A program made the position numbers and the translations under genes. Of a stretch of 64,000 bases of DNA, positions 23,301 through 34,285 are shown one piece after another (within the stretch, counting starts at the first letter, position 1; each line of letters starts with the position of its first letter). This DNA is from Macrostomum hystrix (taxonomy: Eukaryota > Platyhelminthes > Macrostomidae). Under the pieces are notes generated by a model, which saw nothing but the letters and a program-made list of their open reading frames with translations, had not been told where the DNA came from and did not search any database. Location: NCBI GenBank assembly GCA_950097015.1, contig CATNEN010000025.1, positions 6,128,001 through 6,192,000 on the forward strand, given 5' to 3'.

Positions 23301-26257
23301 GTCACTGGCTCAGCTGGTTGGCATGTCTGGCAAGCCGAAACTGGTGGACACCACCAGGCAGGTTGGCGGCCTGACCGAATGCCGCCTAGACTGCGAGTCT
23401 AAGGATAAAGACCTGTGAGATTCTGCTGTTTTCTTAGAAATAGTGATATGTTTCTTGGAATTCAGAAATAGGATCATCGCCTGCAAACTCCGGCCCCCTT
23501 CCAACACCTATAGTCTCATCTCATCTCACGTGTCTTATCTCTCCCCTGTCTCATCCCTCCCCTGTCTCGTCTATCCCGTGTCTCATCTCTCCCGTGTCTC
23601 ATCTCTCCCCTGTCTCATCTCTCCCATTTCTCATCTCTCCCCTGTCTCATCTCTCCCGTGTCTCATCTCTCCCGTGTCTCATCTCTCCCTTGTCTCATCT
23701 CTCCCCTTTCTCATCCCTCCCCTGTCTCGTCTATCCCGTGTCTCATCTCTCCCCTGTCTCATCTCTCCCCTGTCTCATCTCTCCCTGTCTCATCTCTTCT
23801 CTGTCTCATCCCTCCCCTGTCTCGTCTATCCCGTGTCTCATCTCTCGCCTGTCTCATCTCTCCCCTGTCTCATCTCTCCCCTGTCTCATCTCTCCCCTGT
23901 TCATCTCTTCTCTGTCTCATCCCTCCCCTGTCTCATCTCTCCCGTGTCTCATCTCTCCCGTGTCTCATCTCTCCCGTGTCTCATCTCTCTCTGTCTCATC
24001 CCTCCACTGTCTCGTCTATCCCGTGTCTTATCTCTCCCCTGTCTCATCTCTAGTAGTTTCTAAATCCATCTTGTTTCTTTTCTTAGAAATATATATTTGT
24101 GCTTATTGGTTTCGATTAAAATTTTCTTAAGTCTTGTTTGGTTTTTTAATTCTCGGTTGTTTTCTAAAGATCTTGATTGCCATTATCTCATTGATTTCTA
24201 AACAATTAGATTCGTTTCTTAGAAACCTTGATTGATTTCTTGGAAATCCAATTGTCTTCATTTATATTAGAAGTATCTTGTTTGTTTTTGTATATAAGCA
24301 TGTTTTGTTTCTTAGAAAGTTTTCTATTCATTTTAAATCTCGTAAGTTTCTTAGAAACCCTAAATTATTTCTTAGAAACATTTTTTATTTCTTGGAAATG
24401 CTTAAGTATCAATAATTCAATAAAGTATCGTTCGTTGCACTTTTTGCATCTAATAAAATATTTCTATCGCTAGTCACTCTACACAACTATCATGGCAGCT
24501 ATCTGTGGTGGCTACTCCGCAGCCGTCGCGGTCGCACCCTGGTATTCTGCTCCAGCAAAGACACTGTGCGCCGCCTTCATCGCCTGCTGGCTCTTCTCCG
24601 CTGTCCCTGCAGGCCGTTGCACTCCGATATGCAACAGCGGCAGCGATTGAAAAGTCTGGACAAATTTTCCGCCAATCCTGACGCTGTGCTGCTGGCTACG
24701 GATGTGGCATCCAGGGGCCTGGACATTCCCGGGGTGGATCACGTGGTGCACTATCAGGCATGTAGATTTGAAAGCTTCAGAAGTAGACTAATAGCACATT
24801 AACAATAGACCAGTTGGCCTAAGAAGTATACAGGCTTGGTTGGTTCTGAAGTAGATTAGTAGCTAATGGGTATAACTTGGAAAGAAAACACGGATCATAG
24901 TTTGAAAAATACGGCTCGCGTTCAAAGTATATTGTTAGATTGAGAAGTGGACTTGTGGCTAAGAAAATTATTGGTAGCTTAAGAAGTAGAAAGTTGCCTT
25001 AAGAAGTTGTCAGGTAGATTAGAAAAAGTAGACAGCTTAACTGAGAAGTGGTCAGCTAGATCACTTTGATTGTTTGACAGTTTGATTGAGAAATACATTT
25101 CCACAATAGAATTGAGAAGTAGATTGCTAGCCTCGGAAGTAGATAGCAGGATTGAGAAGTAGACAGCTAGATTTAGAAGTATATAAGTAGCATGAGAAGT
25201 AGATTAGTGGCATGAGAAGTAGATTAGTAGCATGAGAAGTAGATTAGTGGCATGAGAAGTAGATTAGTGGCATGAGAAGTAGATTAGTAGCATGAGAAGT
25301 AGATTGTTAGCATGAGAAGTAGATTGTTAGCATGAGAATTAGATTAGTAGCATGAGAAGTAGATTGGTAGCCTGTGAAGCTAGAATAGATGGACTGCTTG
25401 AGAAGTAGATTTGTAGCATGAGAAGTAGATTAGTAGCATGAGAAGTAGATTAGTAGCATGAGAAGTAGATTGGTAGCATGAGAAGTAGATTAGTAGCATG
25501 AGAAGTAGATTTGTAGCATGAGAAGTAGATTAGTAGCATGAGAAGTAGATTGGTAGCCTGTGAAGCTAGAATAGATGGATTGCTTGAGAATTAGACAGAC
25601 AGCTTCTAAATGTGTCCTGCACGCCAACAGGTGCCGAAAGTGGCCGAGCTCTACCTGCACCGCTGCGGTCGCACCGCCCGGGCCAGCCGCAGCGGCACCG
25701 CCGTCGCCCTGGTGTCGCCGGAGGAGGCGGCCCCGTTGCGCCGCCTACTGCGCAGTTTAGATCGCGACGAAGATAACCTGACGCCGTTGACGTCGCCGCG
25801 ACCTCCGGGCCCCGACCAACTGGCCCGGCTTCGTCCAGCGATGACAGCCGCCCGAGCAGCCGAAACCGAAGAGCATCGGCTACTGCGGCAGCACGCCAAG
25901 CGGCTTTGGTTCGAGCGCACAGCCGAGGAGCTGGACCTGGTGCCCGACCTGCCCGAACTGGTCGATCGTCGAGCCGAAGACGAGGGCGTCGAAATGTCGC
26001 ACCACCTGGCCAAGCTGGACCGGCCGGCAAAGAAGCGCCTGGAAATAGCCAGGGCGGGCCTGGCTCAGCTGCTGGATCAGCTGGACAATGCCGCTGCTTC
26101 AGGCGCGACTGCCCCGACTGCCGCAGCCGGTGTCAGGCCTGCGTCTATTCGCTATCCGACTCTGTGTACCGCCATCACTACTAGCCGCGGCACCGAGTAC
26201 CTGCTGCAGTCTGGCAACTGCGATGGGAGCAAGCGCAATAGGGGGAAAAGGACTTGA
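20321..26257 (+). CDS. DDX24: DEAD-box ATP-dependent RNA helicase DDX24
   Basis: DDX24 (yeast Mak5) is a nucleolar DEAD-box helicase tied to large ribosomal subunit assembly. Five exons: 20321-20698, 21268-21687, 22846-23414, 24499-24757, 25631-26257 (750 aa; human 859). Motifs in order: Lys-rich N terminus; Q motif GFSEPTPIQ (98-106); Walker A AAET|GSGKT (123-131), split exactly by intron 1; acidic insert typical of DDX24; LTPTRELAKQ (Ia, about 258); TPGRL (about 308); DEAD (336-339); SAT (385-387); LVFCSS (IV); ATDVASRGLDIPG (V); HRCGRTARA (VI, 552-560). The C terminus keeps RPASIRYPTLC. Intron 4 starts with GC (CAG|GCATGT), required by the HYQ-VPKVAELY join. The ATG is 29 bases after an acceptor at 20291. 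All four introns are filled by different minisatellites. Confidence 0.97.
20735..21210. repeat. About 32-bp minisatellite in DDX24 intron 1
   Basis: About 15 pyrimidine-rich units: CTCTCACCTGTCCGTGTCCA or CTCTCACCTGTCTGTGTCCG followed by CCTGTTCCGACG-like ends. The array lies in the intron that splits the Walker A motif. Confidence 0.92.
21695..22815. repeat. Composite minisatellite in DDX24 intron 2
   Basis: Units of about 22-32 bp from the words TAATCTGACTGATCCCTAAC and CTACCTGATCC. A block beginning GATTCCTACCTGTTCC at about 22238 recurs almost unchanged at about 22463, a higher-order unit of about 225 bp. The right end (22620-22750) repeats a 60-bp variant with CTTAGTCTGAATGATTCC. Confidence 0.92.
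23515..24055. repeat. 16-17 bp minisatellite in DDX24 intron 3
   Basis: About 32 units of TCTCATCTCTCCCCTG or TCTCATCTCTCCCGTG. The reverse complement (CAGGGGAGAGATGAGA, CACGGGAGAGATGAGA) is the same unit family as in the hAT element at 7989. Just left, at 23479-23500, GCCTGCAAACTCCGGCCCCC resembles the inverted hAT terminus. Confidence 0.9.
24062..24498. other. 3' half of DDX24 intron 3
   Basis: AT-rich, with loose repeats of TTTCTTAGAAA, a short palindrome occurring about eight times between 24083 and 24400. No coding content. Confidence 0.5.
24790..25600. repeat. 20-bp minisatellite in DDX24 intron 4
   Basis: Units AGCATGAGAAGTAGATTAGT are clean from about 25190 to 25560 and diverged from 24790. 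A block with GTAGCCTGTGAAGCTAGAAT occurs twice (about 25366 and 25551), marking a duplication of about 185 bp. Unlike most intron arrays here, the sense strand is purine-rich. Confidence 0.9.
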
Positions 26258-26439
26258 GAAAAAAACTGCGTGAAACTATCTGCTGGATTATCCTCACTGA
26301 AAAGTACTGAATAATCCTCTCCAATCCCGCCTCATTCTCCCGGAAAAGCCCCTAATCCCTAGGTGCTAATCCCAAATCTTCCTCGAAAATCCTAAATTAA
26401 ACCCGGAATGTTTTTTGCAAAAAATCACATATGATAATC

Positions 26440-27000
26440 CAAAAATTCCCCTATGGTTATCCCATAACTAACCTATGATTATCCCTAACAAACCCCTCTA
26501 ATTATCCCATAACTCTCGTTTGATTATCCCCAACAATCCCATCTAATTATCCCCAACAATCCCCTCTAATTATCCCCAACAATCCCCTCTGATTATCCCT
26601 AACAATCCCCTCTAATTATCCCCAACAATCCCCTCTGATTATCCCTAACAATCCCCTCTAATTATCCCCAACAATCCCATCTAATTATCCCCAACAATCC
26701 CCTCTAATTATCCCCAACAATCCCCTCTGATTATCCCTAACAATCCCCTCTAATTATCCCCAACAATCCCCTCTAATTATCCCCAACAATCCCATCTAAT
26801 TATCCCCAACAATCCCCTCTGATTATCCCTAACTATCCCCTCTGATTATCCCCAACAATCCCCTCTAATTATCCCCAACAATCCCCTCTAATTATCCCAT
26901 AACTCTCATCTGATTATCCCATAGCTCTTTTCTTATTATCCCTAATTATCCTATCTGATTATCCCATAACTTGCCTTTAATTCCAAATAATCCTCTCTAA
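26440..27000. repeat. 23-bp minisatellite between DDX24 and NOCT
   Basis: About 22 units of AATTATCCCCAACAATCCCC plus TCT, with T/G and C/T variants. Confidence 0.92.
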
Positions 27001-27365
27001 TTATTCACCTTCTAAAATCCCATTTAATTATGCCCATTTCAAGGTTCTACTTGCTACAGCATTTCTGGTTTTCAAATTTGCACAGCAATCATCTAGTTTT
27101 GTCAGTTGTCAATAATTAGCCTGATTTCTGCTGTCAACTTTTTTGAATTAACAAACAAGCTTTGTCTCAGAATTGTGCATTCATTCTATTGGACAGAATA
27201 TACCTAAGCATTTCGGATTTGCTTCGGGGCGCATTGTGACACAATAATCGGTTGTTGTTAAAAATTACTTTTTTAAATCGGATAAATGTCTACTACTCTA
27301 CTGATGCATCAAAAAGCAGTAGTATGTATCGAATATCAATTTTACATTATTTCAGCGCGGCTGGC

Positions 27366-29290
27366 ATGTCAACCGAAGCCGCTGAAATTAAAAAACTACG
27401 CCAGGAGCTCGTTGCGAAAGTCGACAAGCTCTGCGCCGACGGTCCAAATCCCGCTGGCCAATTCCCACGCCAATTTATTCCTATCAATGAGGCGTCTAGC
27501 TCTGGCCAGCAGCGGCAGCCGTTTCGCGTACTGCACTGGAACATTCTGGCCCAAGCGCTGACTGGAGCGGACGGCGGCAGTCATTTCGATCGGGTCGACC
27601 CGATCGTCACCAACTGGGAGCGGCGACGCTGGTATCTGCTGCGCGAACTGCTGCGTTACGAGCCAGATATTCTCTGCCTGAACGAGGTCGATGTTTATCA
27701 GTTCCTATCCGAGCAGCTCGTCCCGCTTGGCTATCGGGGCTTCTTCAGGCCCAAGCCGCGATCGCCCTGCCTCATCTTTCCTGGAAACTTCGGACCGGAC
27801 GGCACTGCGGTGAGCTTCTGATTGTTTAATTGCTGTTGTTGTTTACTAACAAATGAGGATCTATTCAAGGGTGAGATTTCCGACTTCCCTAAAACTCAGG
27901 GGTGAGATTTCCGACCTCCCTAAAACTCAGGGGTAAAATTTCCGACCCCCTAAAACTCAGGGGTGAGATTTCCGACCCCTAAAACTCAGGGGCGAGATTT
28001 CCGACCCCCTAAAACTCAGGGGTGAGATTTCCGACCCCCTAAAACTCAGGGGTGAGATTTCCGACCCCTTAAAACTCAGGGGTGAGATTTCCGACTTCCC
28101 TAAAACTCAGGGGTGAGATTTCTGATCACCCTAAAACTCAGGGGTGAGATTTCTGATCTCCTCAAACACTCATGGGTGAGATTTCCAAACTCTTGTTCAA
28201 ACTCAGGTGTAAGTTTCTCACCTCCCCAAAATCAGGGGTGAGATTTCATGCCTCCTAAAAGCAAAACTCAGGTGTGAATCCCAAAACTCAGGGGTGAGAT
28301 TTCAGATTAAAACTTTAAATGTTACCTCAGATCCTGTACAACAGTCACCGCTTCGAGTGCCTGCATTCGGACAGCGATTTCCTGATTGAGTCCAGCCACG
28401 ATGGCGCCGCCTCCTCCAGCGGCTCCGGCGCCCAGGTCTTCGTTCTCCTCCGACTGCGCTCGCTGGCGCCCCAAGACAATAGCCGAGAACTGTGGATTGC
28501 GGCCACACATCTCAAGGCCAAAGTGGCGTTTGCCAACCTGCGCCTGCTGCAGACTGAGGTGAGTACGGACCGCCTCTGCCCTCCGCTTCCTCAGCCCCTT
28601 CAGCCTCTGCCCTCCGCTTCCTCAGCCCCTTCAGCCTCTGCCCTCCGCTTCCTCAGCCTCTGCCCTCCGCTTCCTCAGCCTCTGCCCTCCGCTTCCTCAG
28701 CCTCTGCCCTCCGCTTCCTCAGCCTCTGCCCTCCGCTTCCTCAGCCTCTGCCCTCCGCTTCCTCAGCCTCTGCCCTCCGCTTCCTCAGCCTCTGCCCTCC
28801 GCTTCCTCAGCCTCTGCCCTCCACGTCCTCAGCCTCTGCCCTCCGCTTACTCAGCCTCTGCCCTCCACGTCCTCAGCCTCTGCCCTCCGCTTACTCAGCC
28901 TCTGCCCTCCGCTTACTCTGCTTTCAAATTTCGCAGGCGCTAATCGCGGCCCTAGCCAAACGAGTGCCAGCTGAGGCTCCTCTGTTGCTGTGCGGCGATT
29001 TCAACGGGGAAAGCTTCGAGCCCTACTACAGCCTGTTGTCTCAGTCCAGCCTGAATCTGACCTCCGCCTACAAGCAGCCAGCTGAGCCACCATTCACCAC
29101 CTACAAGTATGTCAGTGGCGCAGCTGAGCCTCAAGCCCGGGCCATTGACTATATCTGGTATCGGCGGCTGCTGCCCACTGCCCTGCTGGAGATTCCGCCC
29201 AGAGACAGCGTCGAACCAACCGGCCTGCCCTGCGCCGCCTTCCCGTCTGATCACTTCTGCCTGTCTGCCGACTTCCTGCTGGCTGACTAG
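27366..29290 (+). CDS. NOCT: Nocturnin (EEP-family phosphatase/deadenylase-like)
   Basis: Nocturnin belongs to the exonuclease-endonuclease-phosphatase family. The animal enzyme dephosphorylates NADP(H) and was earlier described as a deadenylase. Exons 27366-27809, 28331-28558 and 28937-29290 give 341 aa. Catalytic landmarks: HWNILAQAL (Asn59), CLNEVD (metal-binding Glu107), THLKAK (His208), CGDFNGE (Asp245, Asn247), AIDYIWYRR, and PSDHFCLSADF (Asp329, His330). GYRGFFRPKPRSPC and GPDGTA also match nocturnin better than CCR4 or Angel proteins. All catalytic residues are present. Two starts are possible: ATG 27366, 10 bases after an acceptor (TTACATTATTTCAG), or in-frame ATG 27324, which adds MYRISILHYFSAAG but lies upstream of that acceptor. 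Intron 2 (378 bp) is stop-free and in frame. Confidence 0.96.
27860..28300. repeat. About 30-bp minisatellite in NOCT intron 1
   Basis: About 14 units: GGGGTGAGATTTCCGACCCC then CTAAAACTCA. Every unit contains CAGGGGTGAGAT, which resembles a 5' splice site. Confidence 0.92.
28565..28920. repeat. 22-bp minisatellite in NOCT intron 2
   Basis: About 16 units of CCTCTGCCCTCCGCTTCCTC plus AG, with TTACTC and CACGTC variants. The units are pyrimidine-rich with repeated acceptor-like CTTCCTCAG. Confidence 0.93.
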
Positions 29291-29334
29291 CTCCGTGATC
29301 AGCTGCGGACTGCTCACACTCACTCAGCCCTGCA

Positions 29335-29825
29335 CCTATTTTGGCTTCCTTTCCACCTCTGACTCTCCCCTCCGCCTCTGACTCTCCACCCTCCGCCTTT
29401 GACTCTCCCCCTCCACCTCTGACTCTCCCCCTCCCCCTCCGCCTCTGATTATCCCCCTCCGCCTTTGACTCTCCCCCTCCACCTCTGACTCTCCCCCTCC
29501 ACCTCTGACTCTCCCCCTCCGCCTCTGATTCTCCCCCTCCCCCTCCGCCTCTGACTCTCCCCCTCCCCCTCCGCCTCTGACTCTCCCCCTCCCCCTCCGC
29601 CTCTGATTCCCCCCCTCTGCCTCTGACTCTCCCCCTCCGACTCTGACTCTCCCCCTCCACCTCTGACTCTCCCTCTGCATCTCTGACACTCCCCCTTTAC
29701 ATCTGACTTTTCCGCCTCCACCTCTGACTCTCCCCTTACACCTCTGAATTTCTCCCTCTGCCTCTGACTCTCCCCTTACACCTCTGACTCTTCCCCTCCA
29801 CCTCTGACTCTCCCCCTACACCAGT
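29335..29825. repeat. About 18-20 bp minisatellite in NOCT 3' region
   Basis: About 25 units of CCTCTGACTCTCCCCCTCCA and variants, probably in the NOCT 3' UTR. Arg/Glu/Gly-rich open frames on the minus strand are artefacts. Confidence 0.9.
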
Positions 29826-29829
29826 CTCC

Positions 29830-30730
29830 CTGATCCCTATCTATTTTCCCATAATCAGATGTTCGCAATGTTTAATTCTCATGCCATCCGTGTAGTATTG
29901 ATCGCGTATTGATTTAGTTGTAGATCTCGATCTTATTTATCACCAGGATTTAGTATATATCAAAGCTTCGTCAGTTACTGTGAGTAGTATAATCATTATA
30001 TTGATTGTTTTCACAGCTGGTGGTTTGTTAGCTTTGTTTTGCAACTTTCAAACACAACAGTGTGTAGTTTTCATTTTAGTTGAATTTATTTTTTTATAAT
30101 TCGGATTTCAATTTTGTATGCGGCCCCCCCTGTGCTTTGGGATTTGTTATTTAATTGTACTCGTAGTTAGCGTTTGTTTATCATTCTGAGATTGATCTCA
30201 AATCAGTATAATTGTTTGTTTATAATTTAACTTATGCATTATTTAATATAGACAACTAATATTTATGCTAAATACGACTCCGCACTAATAAAACTGTGCT
30301 TTGTCAATAGCTTATCAATTAACGTGTACTCGAATAAAATTATTCAAAAAACTCTCGCGTTTTACTTTAAGTAGTCTCGTTTTTTTAAAATGCTGCTTTT
30401 GCTTTTTTGTTGCAAATTTTCTTTTTTTGATCCGGTAGTTCAGTCCATATGACTGTGTTTTCAATTTCAACCTGTACAAATCTGAGCCTTTCAATCAAGC
30501 GATTGCATGAAACTTTGTAGTAAATATGAACCCCATAATAAGTGTACATTTTTATGCTATAACCTCTTAGTTCTACAAATGCATTGGCAGACTAAATACA
30601 CACACTGAAATAGCCTCGTATATATCTACTGTATGCACCTTTCTATTACTGATTAATTCTGATTTATCAGCTTTTAACTATTGCCTGCTATTAACTTCTG
30701 TGATCTCATTGTCATTTGTCAAGCTTGCGA
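29830..30730. other. Probable NOCT 3' UTR and spacer
   Basis: AT-rich, no gene seen. It carries the polyadenylation hexamer at 30287. Confidence 0.4.
30287..30292 (+). terminator. Candidate polyadenylation signal for NOCT
   Basis: AATAAA followed by AT/GT-rich sequence (CTGTGCTTTGTC). A second AATAAA lies at about 30334. Confidence 0.4.
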
Positions 30731-30734
30731 CTGA

Positions 30735-31560
30735 TCTATAGTCTGTCCACACTGTGTGATCTATAGTCTATCCACACTGTGTGATCTATAGTCTATCCAC
30801 ACTGTGTGATCTATAGTCTATCCACACTGTGTGATCTATAGTCTGTCCACACTGTGTGATCTATAGTCTGTCCACACTGTGTGATCTATAGTCTGTCCAC
30901 ACTGTGTGATCTATAGTCTATCCACACTGTGTGATCTATAGTCTGTCCACACTGTGTGATCTATAGTCTGTCCACACTGTGTGATCTATAGTCTGTCCAC
31001 ACTGTGTGATCTATAGTCTGTCCACACTGTGTGATCTATAGTCTGTCCACACTGTGTGATCTATAGTCTGTCCACACTGTGTGATCTATAGTCTATCCAC
31101 ACTGTGTGATCTATAGTCTATCCACACTGTGTGATCTATAGTCTATCCACACTGTGTGATCTATAGTCTATCCACACTGTGTGATCTATAGTCTGTCCAC
31201 ACTGTGTGATCTATAGTCTGTCCACACTGTGTGATCTATAGTCTATCCACACTGTATGATCTATAGTCTGTCCACACTGTGTGATCTATAGTCTGTCCAC
31301 ACTGTGTGATCTATAGTCTATCCACACTGTGTGATCTATAGTCTGTCCACACTGTGTGATCTATAGTCTATCCACACTGTGTGATCTATAGTCTGTCCAC
31401 ACTGTGTGATCTATAGTCTATCCACACTGTGTGATCTATAGTCTATCCACACTGTGTGATCTATAGTCTATCCACACTGTGTGATCTATAGTCTATCCAC
31501 ACAATGATCTATAGTCTATCCACATGTGATCTATAGTCTATCCACACTATGGTCTATGTT
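30735..31560. repeat. 25-bp minisatellite, about 32 copies
   Basis: Unit: GTGATCTATAGTCTATCCAC plus ACTGT, with G/A variation at CTRTCC. The reverse complement forms the array at 52265-52805. Confidence 0.96.
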
Positions 31561-32154
31561 CGTGCCGTGCCGTAAGCTATTTAAAGAATATTCTTATTTA
31601 ATAGTTAAGGTTTTTTCAGAAGCCACCCGCCTAGCGACTAAGAGCTCATCTTTCGGTTGGTGTCTCCCGGTGTGTTTTTAATGAGGCCCCAATTATCGCG
31701 CCTGTTTGCCCACCTGCCCGAGTGGAGAAACTCATCGTGACCCAGCTTCCGCTTCGCTAAACCCGCTTCCCAATTTCGGAGCCCCAAAGCCGCGTTTTCC
31801 CACGACTCCCAACTCTGCTGACTGGCTCGAGTCACTTTCTCGCGCGTCTAGTTTCTCCTCCGCTGCGTTTTTTTATCATCCCGATAATCAATTGCCGCAT
31901 TGGGATAAAAAAACTCATTCCCTGGGAGAAGTAGCGGCTGTTGCCTTCCTGGAATCTTCCGTTCATAACTTTCTTTTTAGAAAAACTTTTCTTTGAGTCT
32001 ACTATATCCACAAAAGGCAACGGGGTATTTCAAATATTCACCATTTTCTTTCTTCTGTAGAAAAATCCAGAAATTGTTATCACAAAACATTGGCATACGT
32101 CGAGATATTCAAATACTCCTGCAGATTCAAGCTCCGGCACCTTTGGCTTGGTAC
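31561..32154. other. Spacer, no gene recognised
   Basis: Moderately GC-rich around 31620-31960 with overlapping open frames on both strands, none with a recognisable family. It could contain a promoter, but no element is clear. Confidence 0.35.
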
Positions 32155-32290
32155 TAGCCTAGCCTAGTGGACTCACGACTTGAAGGTCGGAGGTTCGATT
32201 CCCGACTCCACTGAGACAATTTGTGTCCTTTGGCAAGACACTTAACTCAGTATTGCTTCAGTTCACCCAGCTTATTAAATGGCATCATCA
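32155..32290 (+). mobile_element. tRNA-derived SINE copy (best preserved)
   Basis: Box A TAGCCTAGTGGACTCACGAC, box B AGGTTCGATTCCC, then AATTTGTGTCCTTTGGCAAG and ACACTTAACTC. It is the same architecture as the copy at 20171 and the fragments near 2715. No tRNA cloverleaf or CCA end follows, so it is not a functional tRNA. Confidence 0.82.
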
Positions 32291-32800
32291 ACTGGGTTTA
32301 GAAATTTGTCTGTCGGCATCTGTGTTTCATCTGGCAGTAGGTTTAGTCTCCAGCCGGCTAGCATACGGGCAGAGTTTCAATGAAAGCCACTTTATAATAT
32401 CGAGGCGACTGCACGAGTTGGTTTTTCAACTGACCCCTGTCACCTCTGCGCCCAGTTCTCAACTCCCGCGGCTAGTTTTTGAAAAACTATCAGTTTTCCT
32501 TTGTTTATCTTTCTATTTAAAAATCTGTGTTTAAACTCAAGAAATTTGTTTTGTATCGCGTGGCAGACTCAATTGGTTATGCGAAAATTTTGTTTAAAAT
32601 ATTTTTTGTCACTCAGCTTTGCTTGTGGTCTGATTGCTTTTCGAGATCTGACTGGGAAACGGTTTCTCGTGTGATGCCTCCAACGGATTGGAATCGGCTT
32701 GACAACGGATGTTTCCAGGTCAAATCAGGTCAGAGGGGAGTTGGCCATTTTCTTTTCTATGAAACCAATTGTAATTCCCTTATCCTTCAGACTATCAACT
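32291..32800. other. No gene recognised
   Basis: Open frames at 32223-32534 and 32527-32871 run through the SINE and satellite edge and show no family resemblance. Confidence 0.35.
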
Positions 32801-33575
32801 CTTCTACACTAATCCACCAGATTAGCATCTCTCAACCCCTAATCCTTCCGACTCGCATCCCTAATCCCTAATCCTTCAGACTGACATCCCTAATACCTAA
32901 TGCTTCAGACTGACATCCCTTATTTCTAATCCTTCAGACTGTCATCCCTAATCCCTAACCCTTCAGACTGTCATCCCTAATCCCTAACCCTTCAGACTGT
33001 CATCCCTAATCCCTAATCCTTCAGACTGTCATCCCTAATCCCTAACCCTTCAGACTGTCATCCCTAATCCCTAACCCTTCAGACTGTCTTCCCTAATCCT
33101 TCAGACTGTCATCCCTAATCCTTCAGACTGTCATCCCTAATCCTTCAGACTGTCATCCCTAACCCTTCAGACTGTCATCCCTAATCCCTAACCCTTCAGA
33201 CTGTCATCCCTAATCCCTAACCCTTCAGACTGTCATCCCTAATCCTTCAGACTGTCATCCCTAATCCTTCAGACTGTCATCCCTAATCCTTCAGACTGTC
33301 ATCCCTAATCCTTCAGACTGTCATCCCTAATCCTTCAGACTGTCATCCCTAATCCTTCAGACTGTCATCCCTAATCCTTCAGACTGTCATCCCTAATCCT
33401 TCAGACTGTCATCCCTAATCCTTCAGACTGTCATCCCTAATCCTTCAGACTGTCATCCCTAATCCTTCAGACTGTCATCCCTAATCCTTCAGACTGTCAT
33501 CCCTTATCCTTCGGACTGTCATCCCTAATCCTTCGGACTGTCATCCCTAATCCTTCAGACTGTCATCCCTATTCC
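32800..33575. repeat. 22/29-bp minisatellite
   Basis: About 32 units of CCCTAATCCTTCAGACTGTC plus AT. The left half has a longer form with an extra CCCTAAC; the right half is pure 22-bp. Confidence 0.95.
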
Positions 33576-34285
33576 TAATCACAAATCTATTGGATTTTTT
33601 CCTTATCATTTATCCCTAATCCCTAACCCATCGGATAATCCCTAACCCCATAATCCATAAGATTGCAAAGATTCTATCCACTCAGTCCTTTAGATTATAA
33701 TTTAATAGAATTCTAATGTCGCGTATACTTCAACATCTAACACCATCAGGTGTGTCGGTGATGCAATCCCAACTTCTGCAACTAGCGCCTAATTTATTGA
33801 CTGCGCATTGCTGCCGTCAGGCCTCAAAAATTGTTCGCAAGTCTCCTGAGGATCGGACAGCTTGATTGGCCGTTTAGAGAAATTCTTTAGTGGGATTTCA
33901 GAACGACAGCTGCCATAGCTCAATTGAGCAATTAAAAAAATATGCCTCGAAACAGCGGGAGTTTACGATTTCGATGGCCTCATTGTGGTACTACGAGTTA
34001 AAATCTCACATTTTTAGCCCAATCCCAAAACTTTCTCTTCCCATTCTCTCTGTCGATCCCCACGCTTGTAAAAATGGCATGGCGCTTTGTCCTCAATCCC
34101 CAGAATTCGCCCAGCCCCCTGTAGCACTCGACTCCGGTGGCCAATGATAGCACGGCGTGGGGTTACTGGGGACCGCGTTTCAGAATTAAAAACGAAGATA
34201 AACTCAAACTGAGCAACTAATTATTTAGCGGCGGATTTGCTCAGCCAATTTAATAATTTAATAATTTGAAATACCCAGCCGGAAA
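33576..34285. other. Spacer upstream of the 34.3-kb gene model
   Basis: No gene recognised. The last bases before ATG 34286 contain a weak acceptor (ATACCCAG). Confidence 0.35.

Noticed and set aside
29112-29721. Minus-strand Gly/Glu/Arg-rich ORFs of up to 182 codons
   Set aside because: They are antisense to the last NOCT exon and to its downstream pyrimidine-rich array.
32155-32250. A tRNA gene (clear box A and box B)
   Set aside because: There is no cloverleaf closing or discriminator end; the sequence continues into a SINE body shared with the other copies.
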